A DNA stretch of 64,000 nt, from positions 1-64,000 of the forward strand of contig PPDH01000025.1 of the NCBI GenBank assembly GCA_002899765.1, written 5' to 3'. Shown here piece by piece: positions 10,240 to 20,759 of this stretch (position 1 is the stretch's first letter; each line of letters begins with the position of its first letter). The notes below the pieces were generated by a model. The model was not told the DNA's origin and ran no database searches. It worked only from the letters and a program-made list of their open reading frames with translations. This DNA comes from Sulfurimonas sp. (GTDB lineage: Bacteria > Campylobacterota > Campylobacteria > Campylobacterales > Sulfurimonadaceae). Position numbers and translations under genes: made by a program.

Positions 10240-11900
10240 AAGAGCCGCTTATTTTAATTATTGACGATAACTTTGACAGTCGTTTGGCAGTTCGCTCGGC
10301 GCTTAGAAAAAAAGGATATCTTTTTTTAGAGGCACAAGATGCAAAAGAGGGTATCGATATGGCGATAGAGCATAATCCTGATTTGATTATTATGGATATT
10401 ATGATGCCGCAGATAAACGGCTATGAAGCTCTGCGCATAATTAAAGGAAGCGATAAAACAAAGCATATTCCAGTCTTGATTGTCTCTGCGCTTAGTTCGA
10501 TGAACGAGAAGATTGTTGCTTTGGAATACGGTGCAGACGGGATGCTTACAAAACCATTTGATAGAATCCATTTGGCAGAGCAGATAGAAGCATTGGTAGG
10601 GTTTTATAAAAATGGTTTAAATACTAAAGCAGAGATTATAGAACAAAAAGAGAGATTGGACAATGTTTTACATAGACAAAGCGAAGAGCTTATACGTTAC
10701 TACTATACAGATGCTCTAACCGGGCTTCCAAATCGAAGCCAGCTTATAAAAGATATAGTCAATGCAGTAAATTCATCTCTGATTTTGATAGACATCGACG
10801 GTTTTAAGGATATTGTCTATTTTTACGGTCATGAAACAGGTGATTTGTGTCTTAAATCATTCGCATTAAAAATAAAACAACTTTTAAAGGGCGACAAGTA
10901 TAAGCATTACAGAATTTCGGGCGATATATTTGCCGTTTTAGTAAAAGAGTGCAGTGCAGCAGAAGAGCTTAATAATCTTATGAGGCAATTTGTCTATGAA
11001 ATGAATAGGACAAACTTTTTATGTGAAGGGCATGAGATGCACTTTAGATTTACGGTTGGTGCCTCTATGTTTGAGAGTGAGCTTTTAATAAGTGCTGAAA
11101 AAGCTCTTAAAACTGCAAAAACAGCAAATAAAACTATACTTTTATATGATGAAAAGAGTGAAGAGTTTAGATTTTATGAACAGAATATATTTTGGGTAAA
11201 CAAAATAGTCGAGGCGATATCATGTGATAATATCGTTACTTTTTATCAGCCTATAATTAACAATAAAACTCATAAGATAGAAAAATACGAGTGTTTAGTG
11301 CGCATTATTGAAAGAGACGGTACTATTTATGCGCCGATAAAATTTCTAGATATTTCCAAAAAATCAAAACACTACGCTGCTATCACAAAAAATGTAATAG
11401 AAAAATCGTTTAAAAAATTCAAGAACAGTGATTGTCAATTTTCCATAAACCTTTCGGCTAAAGACATGATAGATAGCGAAATATCGGAATATATCTACGA
11501 TAAACTTAATAGCTTTAACGGATGCAACAGGGTTATTTTTGAGCTTCTTGAGTCGGAAGGAGTCGAAAATTACAGTGCCGTTTACGCTTTTATAAGCAAG
11601 GTAAAAGAGTATGGATGTCAGATTGCGATTGATGATTTTGGAAGCGGATATTCAAATTTTATACATCTTTTACGACTGAAAGTTGATATTATAAAAATTG
11701 ACGGGTCTCTAATAAGAGATTTAGATATAGATGAAAATGCACAAATTATGGTTCAGACAATTGTTGATTTTGCGAAAAAACTTGGTATATTAACCGTTGC
11801 AGAGTTTGTGCACTCCGAATCCATCAGCCGTATAGTCAAAGATCTAGGAGTCGATTATTCTCAAGGGTATTTTATAGGAGAGCCTAGTAATGAAATTTAA
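10236..11900 (+). CDS. Receiver-GGDEF-EAL protein (probable c-di-GMP phosphodiesterase)
   Basis: This 554-residue protein has a receiver domain (1-120; phospho-acceptor D54 in IIMDIMMP) and a GGDEF domain (about 160-300) whose active-site motif reads SGDIF instead of GGDEF, so cyclase activity is unlikely. The EAL domain (about 325-554) shows YECLVR at the EAL position, NLSA, FELLES, IDDFGSGYSNF, KIDGSLI and QGYFIGEP. The metal-binding and catalytic residues of EAL appear kept, so it probably hydrolyses cyclic di-GMP under phosphorylation control. It overlaps its neighbours by 4 and 11 nt, tying second-messenger turnover to this chemosensory locus. Confidence 0.9.
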   Translation: MKEPLILIIDDNFDSRLAVRSALRKKGYLFLEAQDAKEGIDMAIEHNPDLIIMDIMMPQINGYEALRIIKGSDKTKHIPVLIVSALSSMNEKIVALEYGADGMLTKPFDRIHLAEQIEALVGFYKNGLNTKAEIIEQKERLDNVLHRQSEELIRYYYTDALTGLPNRSQLIKDIVNAVNSSLILIDIDGFKDIVYFYGHETGDLCLKSFALKIKQLLKGDKYKHYRISGDIFAVLVKECSAAEELNNLMRQFVYEMNRTNFLCEGHEMHFRFTVGASMFESELLISAEKALKTAKTANKTILLYDEKSEEFRFYEQNIFWVNKIVEAISCDNIVTFYQPIINNKTHKIEKYECLVRIIERDGTIYAPIKFLDISKKSKHYAAITKNVIEKSFKKFKNSDCQFSINLSAKDMIDSEISEYIYDKLNSFNGCNRVIFELLESEGVENYSAVYAFISKVKEYGCQIAIDDFGSGYSNFIHLLRLKVDIIKIDGSLIRDLDIDENAQIMVQTIVDFAKKLGILTVAEFVHSESISRIVKDLGVDYSQGYFIGEPSNEI

Positions 11901-14217
11901 ACTTAACTCTATAGTCTTTAAAATGATGGTGCCTTTGATGGCGGTTGCAATTTTAGTCGTTGGTATTACGTATTTAGTAACGCAGACATATCTAAAAAAA
12001 GTCGTTGAAGATGTTTTTATTGATCTTCAGGCGCATCATCTTGAAGAGATATACTCCTTAAAAATGGAAAATATTCTCATTGAGATTCAAAGTGCCGGAA
12101 CTGCTATCGCTGCTTCAAAAGAGATTGAAAGTTTTCTTTTAAGTCAAGATGCGGCAGAAGGAAAAATGTCGCCGCATATGAAGCAGAAGCTCTATGATTT
12201 GAAACAACTTTATAAACTCGATATGATATACGTCGCTCATGCAAAAAGCAGAAACTATTTTAACGAAAACGGTTTTCTCAGAGTTGTAAATCCATCCGAT
12301 AAAGAGAGCGGATGGTTTTTAAAAACGCTCCATGGCAAAAAAAGCTTTTTAATCAATACGGATGCAGATTTTGCACAAAGTCTGCATATATGGATTGACG
12401 GAATTGTCGGCAGCGAGGATAACCCCATAGGTCTTGCAGGAGGCGGAGTAGATATAGATAACATTTTTGAAATAGCGCTTGGAGATTTTCACGAATATAG
12501 CGCAGATGTAACCATCCTCCGCGGCGCAGATACGCTTCACGCATCTTCAAAAAAAGACAGCATCTTAAATATACCTCTGCATAATTCAGATTTGAGCCAA
12601 GAGAAAATATCAGCTATACAAGTTGCAAAAATAAGAGACGAACGTTTAGCCGAATATAAAATTAACGCCAAATCAAGACAGCTTATCTTTATTCCCGTAA
12701 AAAAGCTTGATTGGACTATAATCGTAGACTTTTAAAAAGATGAATTTTTAGAAGTGCTCCACGGTATATACGACAGAATTATAACAGGAGGAATTATTTT
12801 ACTCTTTTTGCTTCTTTTGGTAGGCACTCTGACTTTTACATATTTGGTATCGAGGCCTCTTGCCAAGATCTCATCCGCAGTCGGTGTTTTTGACTACGAA
12901 AGTGATTTTGAAATCAAAGAACGCAAGCATATGAGCGATGAGTTTGACATGATATATGAGGCATTTAGAAAAAGTTCTGCTCTTTTGAGAAAAACCATAG
13001 ATGAGTATAAGTATAACGAAGAGCTTTTAAAGAGTATTATAAACGCCGCCGATGATTTGATATTTTATAAAGATACCAAAAATATGTACTTAGGGGGTAA
13101 CAGTGCGTACGAGAAGTGGCTCTCAAAGAGTATTGATGAGCTTATAGGCAAAACGGATAACGAACTTTATCCGCCCGATATCGCAAGTTATCATGTAAAG
13201 ACGGATAAACAGGTTGTAGAGCAAAAGCGTACCATTCTTGTAGAAGAGAGATTTCAAAAAAATAACGGAAATTTTGTAATACTTCAGGTAAAAAAGAGTC
13301 CGTTTTACGATAAAGACGGTAACGTCAAAGGCGTAGTGGTCGTTGCAAGAGATATGACCATGATAAAAGAGATGGAGCAATCCCTGCTTACTTTAAATTC
13401 TACGTTGGAAAAAAGAGTAGAAGATAAGACGCTTGAACTTCAAAAGTCAAATGAGATACTTGAAGAGCATATAGTAGATCTTGAAATACTAAACTCAAAG
13501 CTTATGAGAACAAGAACTGAAGCCCTGCAGGCAGCGCAGGCAAGATCTAACTTTATTACAGGTATTTCACATGAGCTAAGAACACCGCTTAATGCAATCA
13601 TCAATTTTACGGATCAAGTTATAGAAGATTTTGATGAGATGCTTGAAGATAAAGAACTTCAAGAAGATACAAAAAAGTTTATGCAAAGAGTTTTGGTAAA
13701 CTCAAGACATCTGTTGAATCTTATAAATGATTTGCTTGAGTTTACAAAAGCGGAAGCCGGAAAAATAGATTATAAAATTGAGGAGTATGATTTAAATATT
13801 ATTGCAAAAATGGCATACAACAATACATACTCTCTGCTAAACGGAACTGATGTAAAATTTAATTTAAAGTTATGCAAAACACCGCTCATGGCAATGGTTG
13901 ATTCAAGACGATTTTTGCAGATACTTTTAAATCTACTCTCAAATGCAATAAAATTTACTCAAAAGGGAATGATTGAGTTAAGAAGTTTTGAAGAAGAGGG
14001 TCATGCAATTGTTGAGATAGAAGACAGTGGAAAGGGCATACCGAAGGATAAACAAAGCACAATATTTGATCCGTTTATACAGGTAAACAGTACCGATAAC
14101 GGAACAGGACTGGGACTGGGACTCGTAAAAAGAATGTGTGATGACATGGATATTAAAATCTCATTTACTTCTATTGAGAATGAAGGAACGATTTTTCGTT
14201 TAGTTGTATTAAAATAA
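11890..14217 (+). pseudogene. Membrane sensor histidine kinase, interrupted by an in-frame TAA
   Basis: The reading frame from ATG 11890 gives a membrane segment at about 12-32, a periplasmic Cache-like sensor region, then TAA at 12733-12735 in the segment IIVDF-stop-KDEFL. The same frame continues with a second membrane segment (from about 12780), HAMP-like linker, PAS domain (about 13000-13370), coiled coil, HisKA with intact SHELRTPLNAI near 13570, and an ATPase domain with N-box LLSNAIKFT and GTGLGLGL. Apart from the stop it is a complete sensor kinase of about 775 residues. GTG 12754 could start a kinase without its sensor. It is the likely partner of the receivers just upstream. Confidence 0.9.
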
Positions 14218-14282
14218 CTTTTTTCTAATAATTATAGTAATATTAAAAAAAATAATTAAATATATGATAAAAACAATATTTA

Positions 14283-14293
14283 TGTGATAAAAT
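14283..14293 (+). promoter_or_regulatory. Putative extended -10 promoter of the CZB chemoreceptor
   Basis: TGTGATAAAAT lies 30 nt before the chemoreceptor start, in an AT-rich gap of 105 nt after the histidine kinase. Campylobacterota sigma-70 promoters often rely on an extended -10 without a clear -35, as here. An AAGGAG ribosome binding site follows at 14311-14316. The gap suggests that the receptor is transcribed apart from the che operon. Confidence 0.4.
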
Positions 14294-14322
14294 AAACACT
14301 TAAAAAAGAGAAGGAGAGTATT

Positions 14323-16485
14323 ATGTTTCAGAATATGTCTATAAAACTCAAGATGGCGCTTATAGTTATAGTGCCTGTGTTGGTAATAGCCGTGTCGCTT
14401 GGGATGGATAGCTATAGAAGCTATAAAGAAGTAAAGGTTTTAGAACATATTGAGGAGATGGTCGGATATGCTCAAAAGAGCAGTGCGCTTGTCCATAATC
14501 TTCAAAAGGAGAGGGGGGCATCAGCAGGATTTATAAGTTCTAAGGGTGAAAAGTTCTCATCTGAACTCTCAAGCATCAGAAAAGATACCGATAAAACTCT
14601 CTCTGAATTAAAAGAGTATTATAACTCTATGGAGTTAGGTTATTATGCACAAAATCTTCGCTCAAAAATGGCAAAATCATTTGAACTGCTTTTAAAGCTT
14701 CAAGAGATAAGAAAGCAAGTCGATGCTTTAAGTGTTGCCGTTGCTGTTCCCGTAAAATTTTATACGGACTTAAACGGCAGCTTTATCAACTCTATAGAAG
14801 AGATAGCTAAGATGAGTTCAAATGCCGACATGAACAATGCTATTAACGCTTTTGTAAACTTTTTGTCTTCTAAAGAGCGTTCCGGAATTGAGAGGGCGGT
14901 TATATCTTCAACCTTTAGCAGAGACAGTTTTGCTCCGGGCTTTTATGAAAAGTTTATCGGACTTATAAATGCACAAGAGATATTTATGAATAAATTTCTG
15001 TTTTTAGCATCAGATGAGCTTAAGACTTTTTATGAACAGAGCATGAAAGCAAAAGAGGTTGATGAAGTCCAAAAGATGAGAGATATAGCACTTAAGCATC
15101 CAAACGGTGGATTTAATACGGATGCTACTTATTGGTTTGCCACTATAACATTAAAAATAAACATTCTTAAAAAAGTTGAAAACAAAATAGCAGAAAATTT
15201 AAAAGATACAATTACGACACTTAGAGATAGAGCTTTTAATGCGATGGTGGGTGGATTGGCATTTAATGTTTTTGTAGTTGTTTTTATAATTTTATTTAGT
15301 TTTTATATCTCAAACTCTTTGGCAAAAAGAATTAATAGATTTAAAAATGAGATAGATGACATAGTCTCTTCAAAAGATTTCTCAAAAAAAATTACCAGTT
15401 GCGCTACAGATGAGATAGGTTTTATCCAGCAATCTGCAAATCATCTTGCAAGTGTCGCATATAAGGCACTTGAAGACGCAAAAGAGAGTTTGCAAAAATC
15501 AGAGGAGCACTCTAGGGAGAGCTTAAAACAGTTAGAGTCAAATAAGCTAACACTCTCTTTAACCGAACTTCTAAATAATGGAGCAGCATCGGGTGTTGGA
15601 AGTGTTCAAGAAGGTCTCTCAACGAATATGGCGGCTCTAAAAGATATCAATGATAAAAATGCACAGACAGAGATAGTTGTTGAAGATGTAAAAAAATCTA
15701 CAGACGAGATGGTTGAGTCTTTAAATAGTATTTCCGAAAAAATGCAAGGCAGCAGAGAGAGTTCAGAACAGTTAAACAGCAGTGTAAATGAGATAACAAA
15801 TGTTATATCGCTTATTAAAGATATAAGTGATCAAACAAATCTTCTTGCACTCAATGCTGCCATAGAAGCAGCACGTGCGGGAGAACATGGACGCGGATTT
15901 GCCGTGGTCGCCGATGAAGTGCGCAAACTTGCGGAGAGAACACAAAAAGCAACAAGTGAAGTAGAGGTAAATATAAATCTTCTAAAACAAAACAGCTCAT
16001 CCATGCAAGAGTTCTCCGAACATATGAATCAAGAGGTTTCGGCATCTTTGGATAAGCTTGAAGTATTCAACGTAAGTCTTCATGGACTGGTAAACGGTGC
16101 AAAAGATATCCAGCTCTCAAATAAAAAAATCTCTAACGAGCTATTTATAACTCTTGCAAAACTAGACCATATAGCGTTTAAACTTAGCGGATACAGTGCG
16201 GTGTTTAAGGATGATCATAACTTTAAATTCTCAGACCATACAAGTTGTAGATTTGGTAAATGGTATGCTGGAGATGCAAAAGAGTCGTTCTCTTCAACTA
16301 CTTCATACGCTAAAATTGACCCTATCCATAAAACGGTACATGATAAAGTTAGAACTATTCCTGATTATATTGAAGAGGGTGCTATTAAAAATGCGGATAA
16401 AATTATCATGGCATTTGGCGATGCGGAAAAAGCTTCAAAAGAACTTTTTGTTACACTAGACAACATGGCAAACGAGATAAAATAG
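14323..16485 (+). CDS. Chemoreceptor with NIT sensor and C-terminal CZB zinc-binding domain
   Basis: This 720-residue chemoreceptor has membrane segment 1 at about 11-29. A NIT-type helical sensor region follows ([16 protein letters not shown]), a fold linked to nitrate/nitrite sensing in other proteins. Membrane segment 2 lies at about 310-330, then HAMP and a canonical signalling tip ([20 protein letters not shown]) near residue 505. The last 120 residues form a CZB domain with the His-Cys-His-His zinc site (KLDHIAF, CRFGKWY, HKTVHD). CZB domains in such receptors respond to zinc or oxidants such as HOCl. The pairing with superoxide reductase just downstream is suggestive but on the other strand. 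Confidence 0.9.
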   Translation: MFQNMSIKLKMALIVIVPVLVIAVSLGMDSYRSYKEVKVLEHIEEMVGYAQKSSALVHNLQKERGASAGFISSKGEKFSSELSSIRKDTDKTLSELKEYYNSMELGYYAQNLRSKMAKSFELLLKLQEIRKQVDALSVAVAVPVKFYTDLNGSFINSIEEIAKMSSNADMNNAINAFVNFLSSKERSGIERAVISSTFSRDSFAPGFYEKFIGLINAQEIFMNKFLFLASDELKTFYEQSMKAKEVDEVQKMRDIALKHPNGGFNTDATYWFATITLKINILKKVENKIAENLKDTITTLRDRAFNAMVGGLAFNVFVVVFIILFSFYISNSLAKRINRFKNEIDDIVSSKDFSKKITSCATDEIGFIQQSANHLASVAYKALEDAKESLQKSEEHSRESLKQLESNKLTLSLTELLNNGAASGVGSVQEGLSTNMAALKDINDKNAQTEIVVEDVKKSTDEMVESLNSISEKMQGSRESSEQLNSSVNEITNVISLIKDISDQTNLLALNAAIEAARAGEHGRGFAVVADEVRKLAERTQKATSEVEVNINLLKQNSSSMQEFSEHMNQEVSASLDKLEVFNVSLHGLVNGAKDIQLSNKKISNELFITLAKLDHIAFKLSGYSAVFKDDHNFKFSDHTSCRFGKWYAGDAKESFSSTTSYAKIDPIHKTVHDKVRTIPDYIEEGAIKNADKIIMAFGDAEKASKELFVTLDNMANEIK

Positions 16486-16499
16486 TTCTCAAACTCAAG

Positions 16500-16607
16500 G
16501 ATTGCCGCACTTGTCATTGCGAACGAAGTGCGGCAATCTCTCACCCAGTCATTGAGATTGCCACGGCTAAAGCCTCGCAATGACGAGATGGCTTCGCTCG
16601 CAATGAC
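16500..16607. repeat. REP-like palindromic repeat cluster (three units)
   Basis: Three related units lie in the intergenic space: GTCATTGCGAACGAAGTGCGG... at 16513-16540, an inverted unit at 16554-16584 ending CGCAATGAC, and another inverted unit at 16585-16607 (GAGATGGCTTCGCTCGCAATGAC spans it). An extra half unit at 16500-16510 can pair with the first. The composition is clearly richer in G+C than its surroundings. The core GTCATTGCGA...GCAATCT is typical of bacterial REP elements moved by RAYT transposases. No RAYT gene is in the window. It may also act as a transcript end between convergent genes. Confidence 0.7.
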
Positions 16608-16652
16608 GGAACATGTCGTCTAGCTAGGAGTAAAACGACGCGGCAGTCTTTT

Positions 16653-17039
16653 CTACTTAGTTACTTCTACAACTTTCTCGGTCGATTCCCACACACCGTG
16701 TTTTGTACAGTATGCCTGAGCGGTAAGTTTTAGTTTGCTTCCTGTTGGAATGATATTAAACGTAACCGTTGCATGCGCTTTTATGTTTCCAAGAGTACCG
16801 GGCGTAAAATCAGCACGAGCTAGAAGAGTTTCACCGTTAAAAAGTGACATGTTGGCAATATAGTGGTCAAAATCATCAGGGTGAGTATACTCATTTCCCA
16901 TTTTAACTGTTACGCTAAACATCTCTCCCTCTTTAGCGGTATCCGCACAGTGAATAAACGGTGAATGACGGTCAATATAATCTTTTTTACTTTCTCTCTC
17001 AACTGTATCTATATCAACGTAACGATTTATTTTTGGCAT
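16653..17039 (-). CDS. Superoxide reductase (neelaredoxin-type, class II-like)
   Basis: This 128-residue protein reduces superoxide to hydrogen peroxide at a mononuclear Fe(His)4Cys centre, without making oxygen. The ligands are visible: His in DRHSPFI, His in YTHPDDFDHYI (two), and the C-terminal YCTKHG pair supplying Cys and His. The N-terminal rubredoxin-like (desulforedoxin) domain of class I enzymes is absent. It is a single gene on the minus strand with AAAGGATTAAGA before the ATG. It fits a microaerophilic or anaerobic lifestyle. Confidence 0.9.
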   Translation of the reverse strand: MPKINRYVDIDTVERESKKDYIDRHSPFIHCADTAKEGEMFSVTVKMGNEYTHPDDFDHYIANMSLFNGETLLARADFTPGTLGNIKAHATVTFNIIPTGSKLKLTAQAYCTKHGVWESTEKVVEVTK

Positions 17040-17162
17040 TTCTTAATCCTTTAATTTTAAATTTGCGCAGCATTGTAACTACAATATCATTTATCAAAAA
17101 CTTCCATTACTCTTTATCTGCTTTGATTAAGAGTTTTTTAATTTATAAACATTTAACAAAAA

Positions 17163-17174
17163 TATAGATAAAAT
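17163..17174 (+). promoter_or_regulatory. Putative -10 promoter element of glyS
   Basis: TATAGATAAAAT lies about 35 nt before the glyS start, at the end of a 168-nt gap that also has to carry the divergent promoter of superoxide reductase. Upstream T-rich tracts are present but there is no clear -35 box, as is usual in Campylobacterota. Assigned by eye. Confidence 0.35.
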
Positions 17175-17207
17175 CGCGGCATTAATACCTATAAAAAGAG
17201 TCTATTT

Positions 17208-19229
17208 ATGATTAAACCACTACTAATTGAGATTGGTGTTGAAGAGCTTCCTGCCATTCCGCTTTTAAAAGAGTTAAACAATATTGAAAAAAAATATGCC
17301 GATATTTTAGAAAAAAATTCGCTTTTGTGTGAATTTGAATTTTACTATACTCCCCGCCGTTTGGTTTTGTGGCATAGAGAGTTTAAAACCAAGCAAGATG
17401 ACAGCAGTGAAGAGTTTTTCGGCGCGCCTCTTGAAGTTGCATATAAAGACGGTAATCCTACACCTGCAGCACTTGGGTTCGCTAAGAAATGCGGTGTAGA
17501 TATCGAGGAGATAGGCTCTGTGCAAAAAAATGCAAAAGAGGTTCTTTACTACAAAAAAGAGCTAAAAGGAAAACCCTCGGTAGAGCTTCTTAACGAGATA
17601 ATAAATGAGTGGATTAAATCTTTGGACTTTGGTAAATCTATGAGATGGGGAAGTCTGCATGAGAGCTTTATTCGTCCGATTCGCTGGGTGAACGTACTTT
17701 TTGGCGATGAGCTTGTTGACGCAGAGCTTTTTGGAGTTAAAGCAAAAAAAGAGACTTTTGTGCACCGTATAAGCAATTTTAACTCAGTGGCTCTAAGCGG
17801 TGCAAAAGATTATTTTGAGACTCTCAAGAAGGGCGGCGTAACTCTTTTTCCTGAGCTAAGACGTGAGAGTATTTTAAATGATTTTGCGATGCTTGAAAAA
17901 GAGAACAATATTACGATAGAGATAGATAAAGATTTACTAGATGAAGTTGTAGCGATTGCAGAGCATCCTAGAGCAATTTTGGGTTCATTTGATGAAGCAT
18001 TTCTAGAGCTTCCTCCAGAGGTCATCATAACGTCTATGAAAGAGCATCAGAGATATTTTCCCGTTTTTAAAGATGCTAAGCTGGTAAATAGATTTGTCGT
18101 AGTCTCAAATGCCCTAACAGACGATTTTTCTAAAGTTATAGAGGGTAACGAGAGAGTTTTGCGCCCTCGTTTGGCAGATGCGCTTTTCTTTTATAACAAT
18201 GACCTTAAAAAAGGACTTAGCACAGAGGGGCTTGAAAAAGTTGTGTTTATGAAAGGCTTGGGAACAGTTGCCGACAAGATAGAGCGTGATAGAAAAATTG
18301 CCGATGCTCTTTTTGACATGTACAAGCCACACGATGCAACAAAAGAGATGTTGAATCGTGCAATTGATTTAGCAAAAGCTGATTTAATGAGCGATATGGT
18401 TTATGAGTTTACGGAGCTTCAAGGTCTTATGGGTTACTACTACGCTAAAAAATCAGGTGAGAGCGATGAAGTGGCAATTGCCATAAAAGAGCAATATCTG
18501 CCTGATGGTGAAGAGAGTCTCCTTCCTTCAACCGTTATGAGCGCTATTGTTGCCATGAGCTTAAAGCTTGATACTCTTTTGGGTCTCTTTAGCGTAAATC
18601 AGATTCCTACAGGCTCACGTGACCCGTTCGCACTTCGCCGTGCCGTTAACGGTCTTATTAGAATTACAAAAGAACACAATCTAGAGTTTGATATTGTTGG
18701 TACTCTAAAGCATTTAAGCAAAGAGTATGCGGAGTTTGACATCTCAAAACTTGAAGCATTTTTCTTAGAGAGACTAAGACAATATTTTAAAGTAAATCCT
18801 TCCATCATAGAAGCCGTACTATTAAGCGGAGAGAGAGAGCTTCTAAAAATCGGTAAAAAGATAGAAGCGTTAGAGAACATGGTGGGTAGTGAAGGCTTTA
18901 GTGAATCATTTTCAACATTTAAAAGAGTTGCGAATATTACTAAAGATATTGATATGTCAGGTAAATTCAGCATTGATGCAAAACTTTTTGAGCAGAGTGC
19001 GGAAGAGACTCTTTTTGCAAGATATAATGAAGTAAGTTCGGCTAAATATACTTCATACGAAGAGGAATTAGATGCTCTTTTAGGACTCAAGCCTGAGCTT
19101 GATAAGTTTTTTGACGATGTCATGGTAAATGCCGAAGATGAGGCTATACGTAGCAACAGAAAAGCTCTTGTCGCTTCCATATATAAAAGTATTTTGAATA
19201 TCGCGGACATTAAAGAGGTAAGTGTTTAA
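17208..19229 (+). CDS. glyS: Glycyl-tRNA synthetase beta subunit
   Basis: This 673-residue protein is the beta subunit of the two-subunit bacterial glycyl-tRNA synthetase, which recognises tRNA-Gly. The start LLIEIGVEELPA, the central SMRWG and IRPIRWV segments, and PTGSRDPFALRRAVNG near residue 465 are diagnostic. The C-terminal anticodon-binding region is complete. The alpha subunit glyQ is not in the window. Its stop overlaps the stop of the convergent unknown gene by 4 nt. Confidence 0.96.
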   Translation: MIKPLLIEIGVEELPAIPLLKELNNIEKKYADILEKNSLLCEFEFYYTPRRLVLWHREFKTKQDDSSEEFFGAPLEVAYKDGNPTPAALGFAKKCGVDIEEIGSVQKNAKEVLYYKKELKGKPSVELLNEIINEWIKSLDFGKSMRWGSLHESFIRPIRWVNVLFGDELVDAELFGVKAKKETFVHRISNFNSVALSGAKDYFETLKKGGVTLFPELRRESILNDFAMLEKENNITIEIDKDLLDEVVAIAEHPRAILGSFDEAFLELPPEVIITSMKEHQRYFPVFKDAKLVNRFVVVSNALTDDFSKVIEGNERVLRPRLADALFFYNNDLKKGLSTEGLEKVVFMKGLGTVADKIERDRKIADALFDMYKPHDATKEMLNRAIDLAKADLMSDMVYEFTELQGLMGYYYAKKSGESDEVAIAIKEQYLPDGEESLLPSTVMSAIVAMSLKLDTLLGLFSVNQIPTGSRDPFALRRAVNGLIRITKEHNLEFDIVGTLKHLSKEYAEFDISKLEAFFLERLRQYFKVNPSIIEAVLLSGERELLKIGKKIEALENMVGSEGFSESFSTFKRVANITKDIDMSGKFSIDAKLFEQSAEETLFARYNEVSSAKYTSYEEELDALLGLKPELDKFFDDVMVNAEDEAIRSNRKALVASIYKSILNIADIKEVSV

Positions 19230-20743
19230 GAATTCTCCTCAATAAGTACTTTTTTTGAAGTAAGTGCTTTTAAAAGAGAGTTTTTTATGGAGAGATAAGC
19301 ATTTTTGTTTTGCGCTAAAATCTTCTCTTCTCTTTTCTCTTGTCTTTTTAGTGCATCTATATCTCTTTTTATATTGTTGTATTTGAGTATGTGGGATTTG
19401 GTTGCCATTTTTGATGTCAGCTTGTCTCTTTCATCTTTTTTAATCTGCATCTCTTGTTGAATCTCTCTAATATCATTTTTTAAACCATTTGCTTCTTCGC
19501 TGTTTTTAGACGAGTCAAGTGAGTCGATATATATATTTAATCTTTTTGAAATATAAATGAGATTTTGTGTTATTTTTTCTATCTCTTTTGTGATTTTGCT
19601 ATTGTATTCAACAGGTGAAAAAGAACTAATATAGAGTTCTGAAATTTTCTCTTCAAGTTCCTCTCTCTCCTCTATAGCCGTTTCAAGCGACATTTCTGTT
19701 TTTACATATATTTTAACAATCGACATCATTGATGCAACATTCCACTTCATTCCGTTTGAAGCTTCAATCTCGGGAACTTTGTACTTTTGTCCGTCCACTA
19801 CTACTATACTTAACGAGTAGTATTTTAAAAAATCCATTATGTATCTGTTTGAAATGCTTAGTTCGGAGAGTATTAAATTTGCTATGTAGTTAAACACTTC
19901 TTTAAAATGTATTCTAAAAACATATCCTGAAAATCCTTTGAAAAATTCGTCATTTTTGTCAAAAGTGTTTGTTAGATGTTCGGTTACGATTGACTGAATA
20001 ATTGAGAATGCATATTTCTCATAAGTAAAATTATCTATTTTTTTCTCAAGCATATATACATCTACAAACTGCTCTGCTACAGAGTAGAAGAAATTTTTAT
20101 TTTCATCTTTGAGAAAAAAATTGTTGTAAAATGATTTTAGTTCATCTTCATTGATTCCGTTATATCTGTTTGCAATTGTGTTTTTTTCTTCATCAGAGAT
20201 TTGTTTTACACTGCCGTTATCAAATAATTTTATAAATATTTGACTATTCTTAATGATGATAATATCACTCTTTTGCAGCTCAAACGCTTCTCTGATAGCA
20301 TATTTTAAAAGTTCTTTTTTGTTTATCTCTTCATTATTTATCTTGTTTACAAAGTGTGTCAGCTCAAGTGTCAGCTCTTTTTGAAGACATATTAAATCAT
20401 CTTTATTGTTGTGGTTGTACTGTATTAAATCTTCATTTTGATCTATTATATCTATGATTGCATCAAGGTTTATACTGTCTTTTGGTTCTGTTTTATAAGG
20501 AATAAGTTTAACACGAAGTTCATTTTCGGCAACTTTGAACATGGTGTATCCAATAGATTCAAAATGCTCTCGTATAGACTGTTTTACCTCTTGTTGTACC
20601 TCTTTGTCGAGCAAAGAGGAAGATTCAAAATTTTTGCTTAAATAAGAGAGCAGTTTTTCGTTATGTTCACTGCCCCATTTAAAGTCAACTCTAGGAGTAT
20701 CGATAATAGTTTTTACGTGTGTTTTTAGTTTTTGCAACAACAT
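19226..20743 (-). CDS. Unrecognised 505-residue protein with a C-terminal coiled coil
   Basis: I do not recognise this family. The product is rich in Lys, Glu, Ile and Asn and has no signal peptide or membrane segment. Residues 1-330 look globular and mostly helical. Residues 355-500 are strongly heptad-like and charged (ELEEKISELY, KKDERDKLTSK), predicting a long coiled coil. It ends convergently with glyS (4-nt overlap) and lies 16 nt downstream of another unknown gene on the same strand, so the two are probably one transcription unit and may work together. Confidence 0.75.
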   Translation of the reverse strand: MLLQKLKTHVKTIIDTPRVDFKWGSEHNEKLLSYLSKNFESSSLLDKEVQQEVKQSIREHFESIGYTMFKVAENELRVKLIPYKTEPKDSINLDAIIDIIDQNEDLIQYNHNNKDDLICLQKELTLELTHFVNKINNEEINKKELLKYAIREAFELQKSDIIIIKNSQIFIKLFDNGSVKQISDEEKNTIANRYNGINEDELKSFYNNFFLKDENKNFFYSVAEQFVDVYMLEKKIDNFTYEKYAFSIIQSIVTEHLTNTFDKNDEFFKGFSGYVFRIHFKEVFNYIANLILSELSISNRYIMDFLKYYSLSIVVVDGQKYKVPEIEASNGMKWNVASMMSIVKIYVKTEMSLETAIEEREELEEKISELYISSFSPVEYNSKITKEIEKITQNLIYISKRLNIYIDSLDSSKNSEEANGLKNDIREIQQEMQIKKDERDKLTSKMATKSHILKYNNIKRDIDALKRQEKREEKILAQNKNAYLSIKNSLLKALTSKKVLIEENS

Positions 20744-20759
20744 TTTATATAACCGATTC

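Noticed and set aside
16653-17039. SoxZ sulfur-oxidation carrier as an alternative call for the superoxide reductase
   Set aside because: The protein is of similar size and beta-rich, but the His-Cys iron ligands (DRHSP, THP, DHYI, YCTKHG) fit superoxide reductase and no other sox gene adjoins.
17040-17110. PerR or Fur box before superoxide reductase
   Set aside because: The TGATAAATGATATTG-like stretch on the minus strand has too few matching symmetric positions to support a regulator site.
18599-19210. 203-codon open frame on the minus strand inside glyS
   Set aside because: It lies wholly opposite a well-conserved glyS, is Ser- and Leu-rich with no motif, and has no start signal; it is a shadow of glyS codon use.
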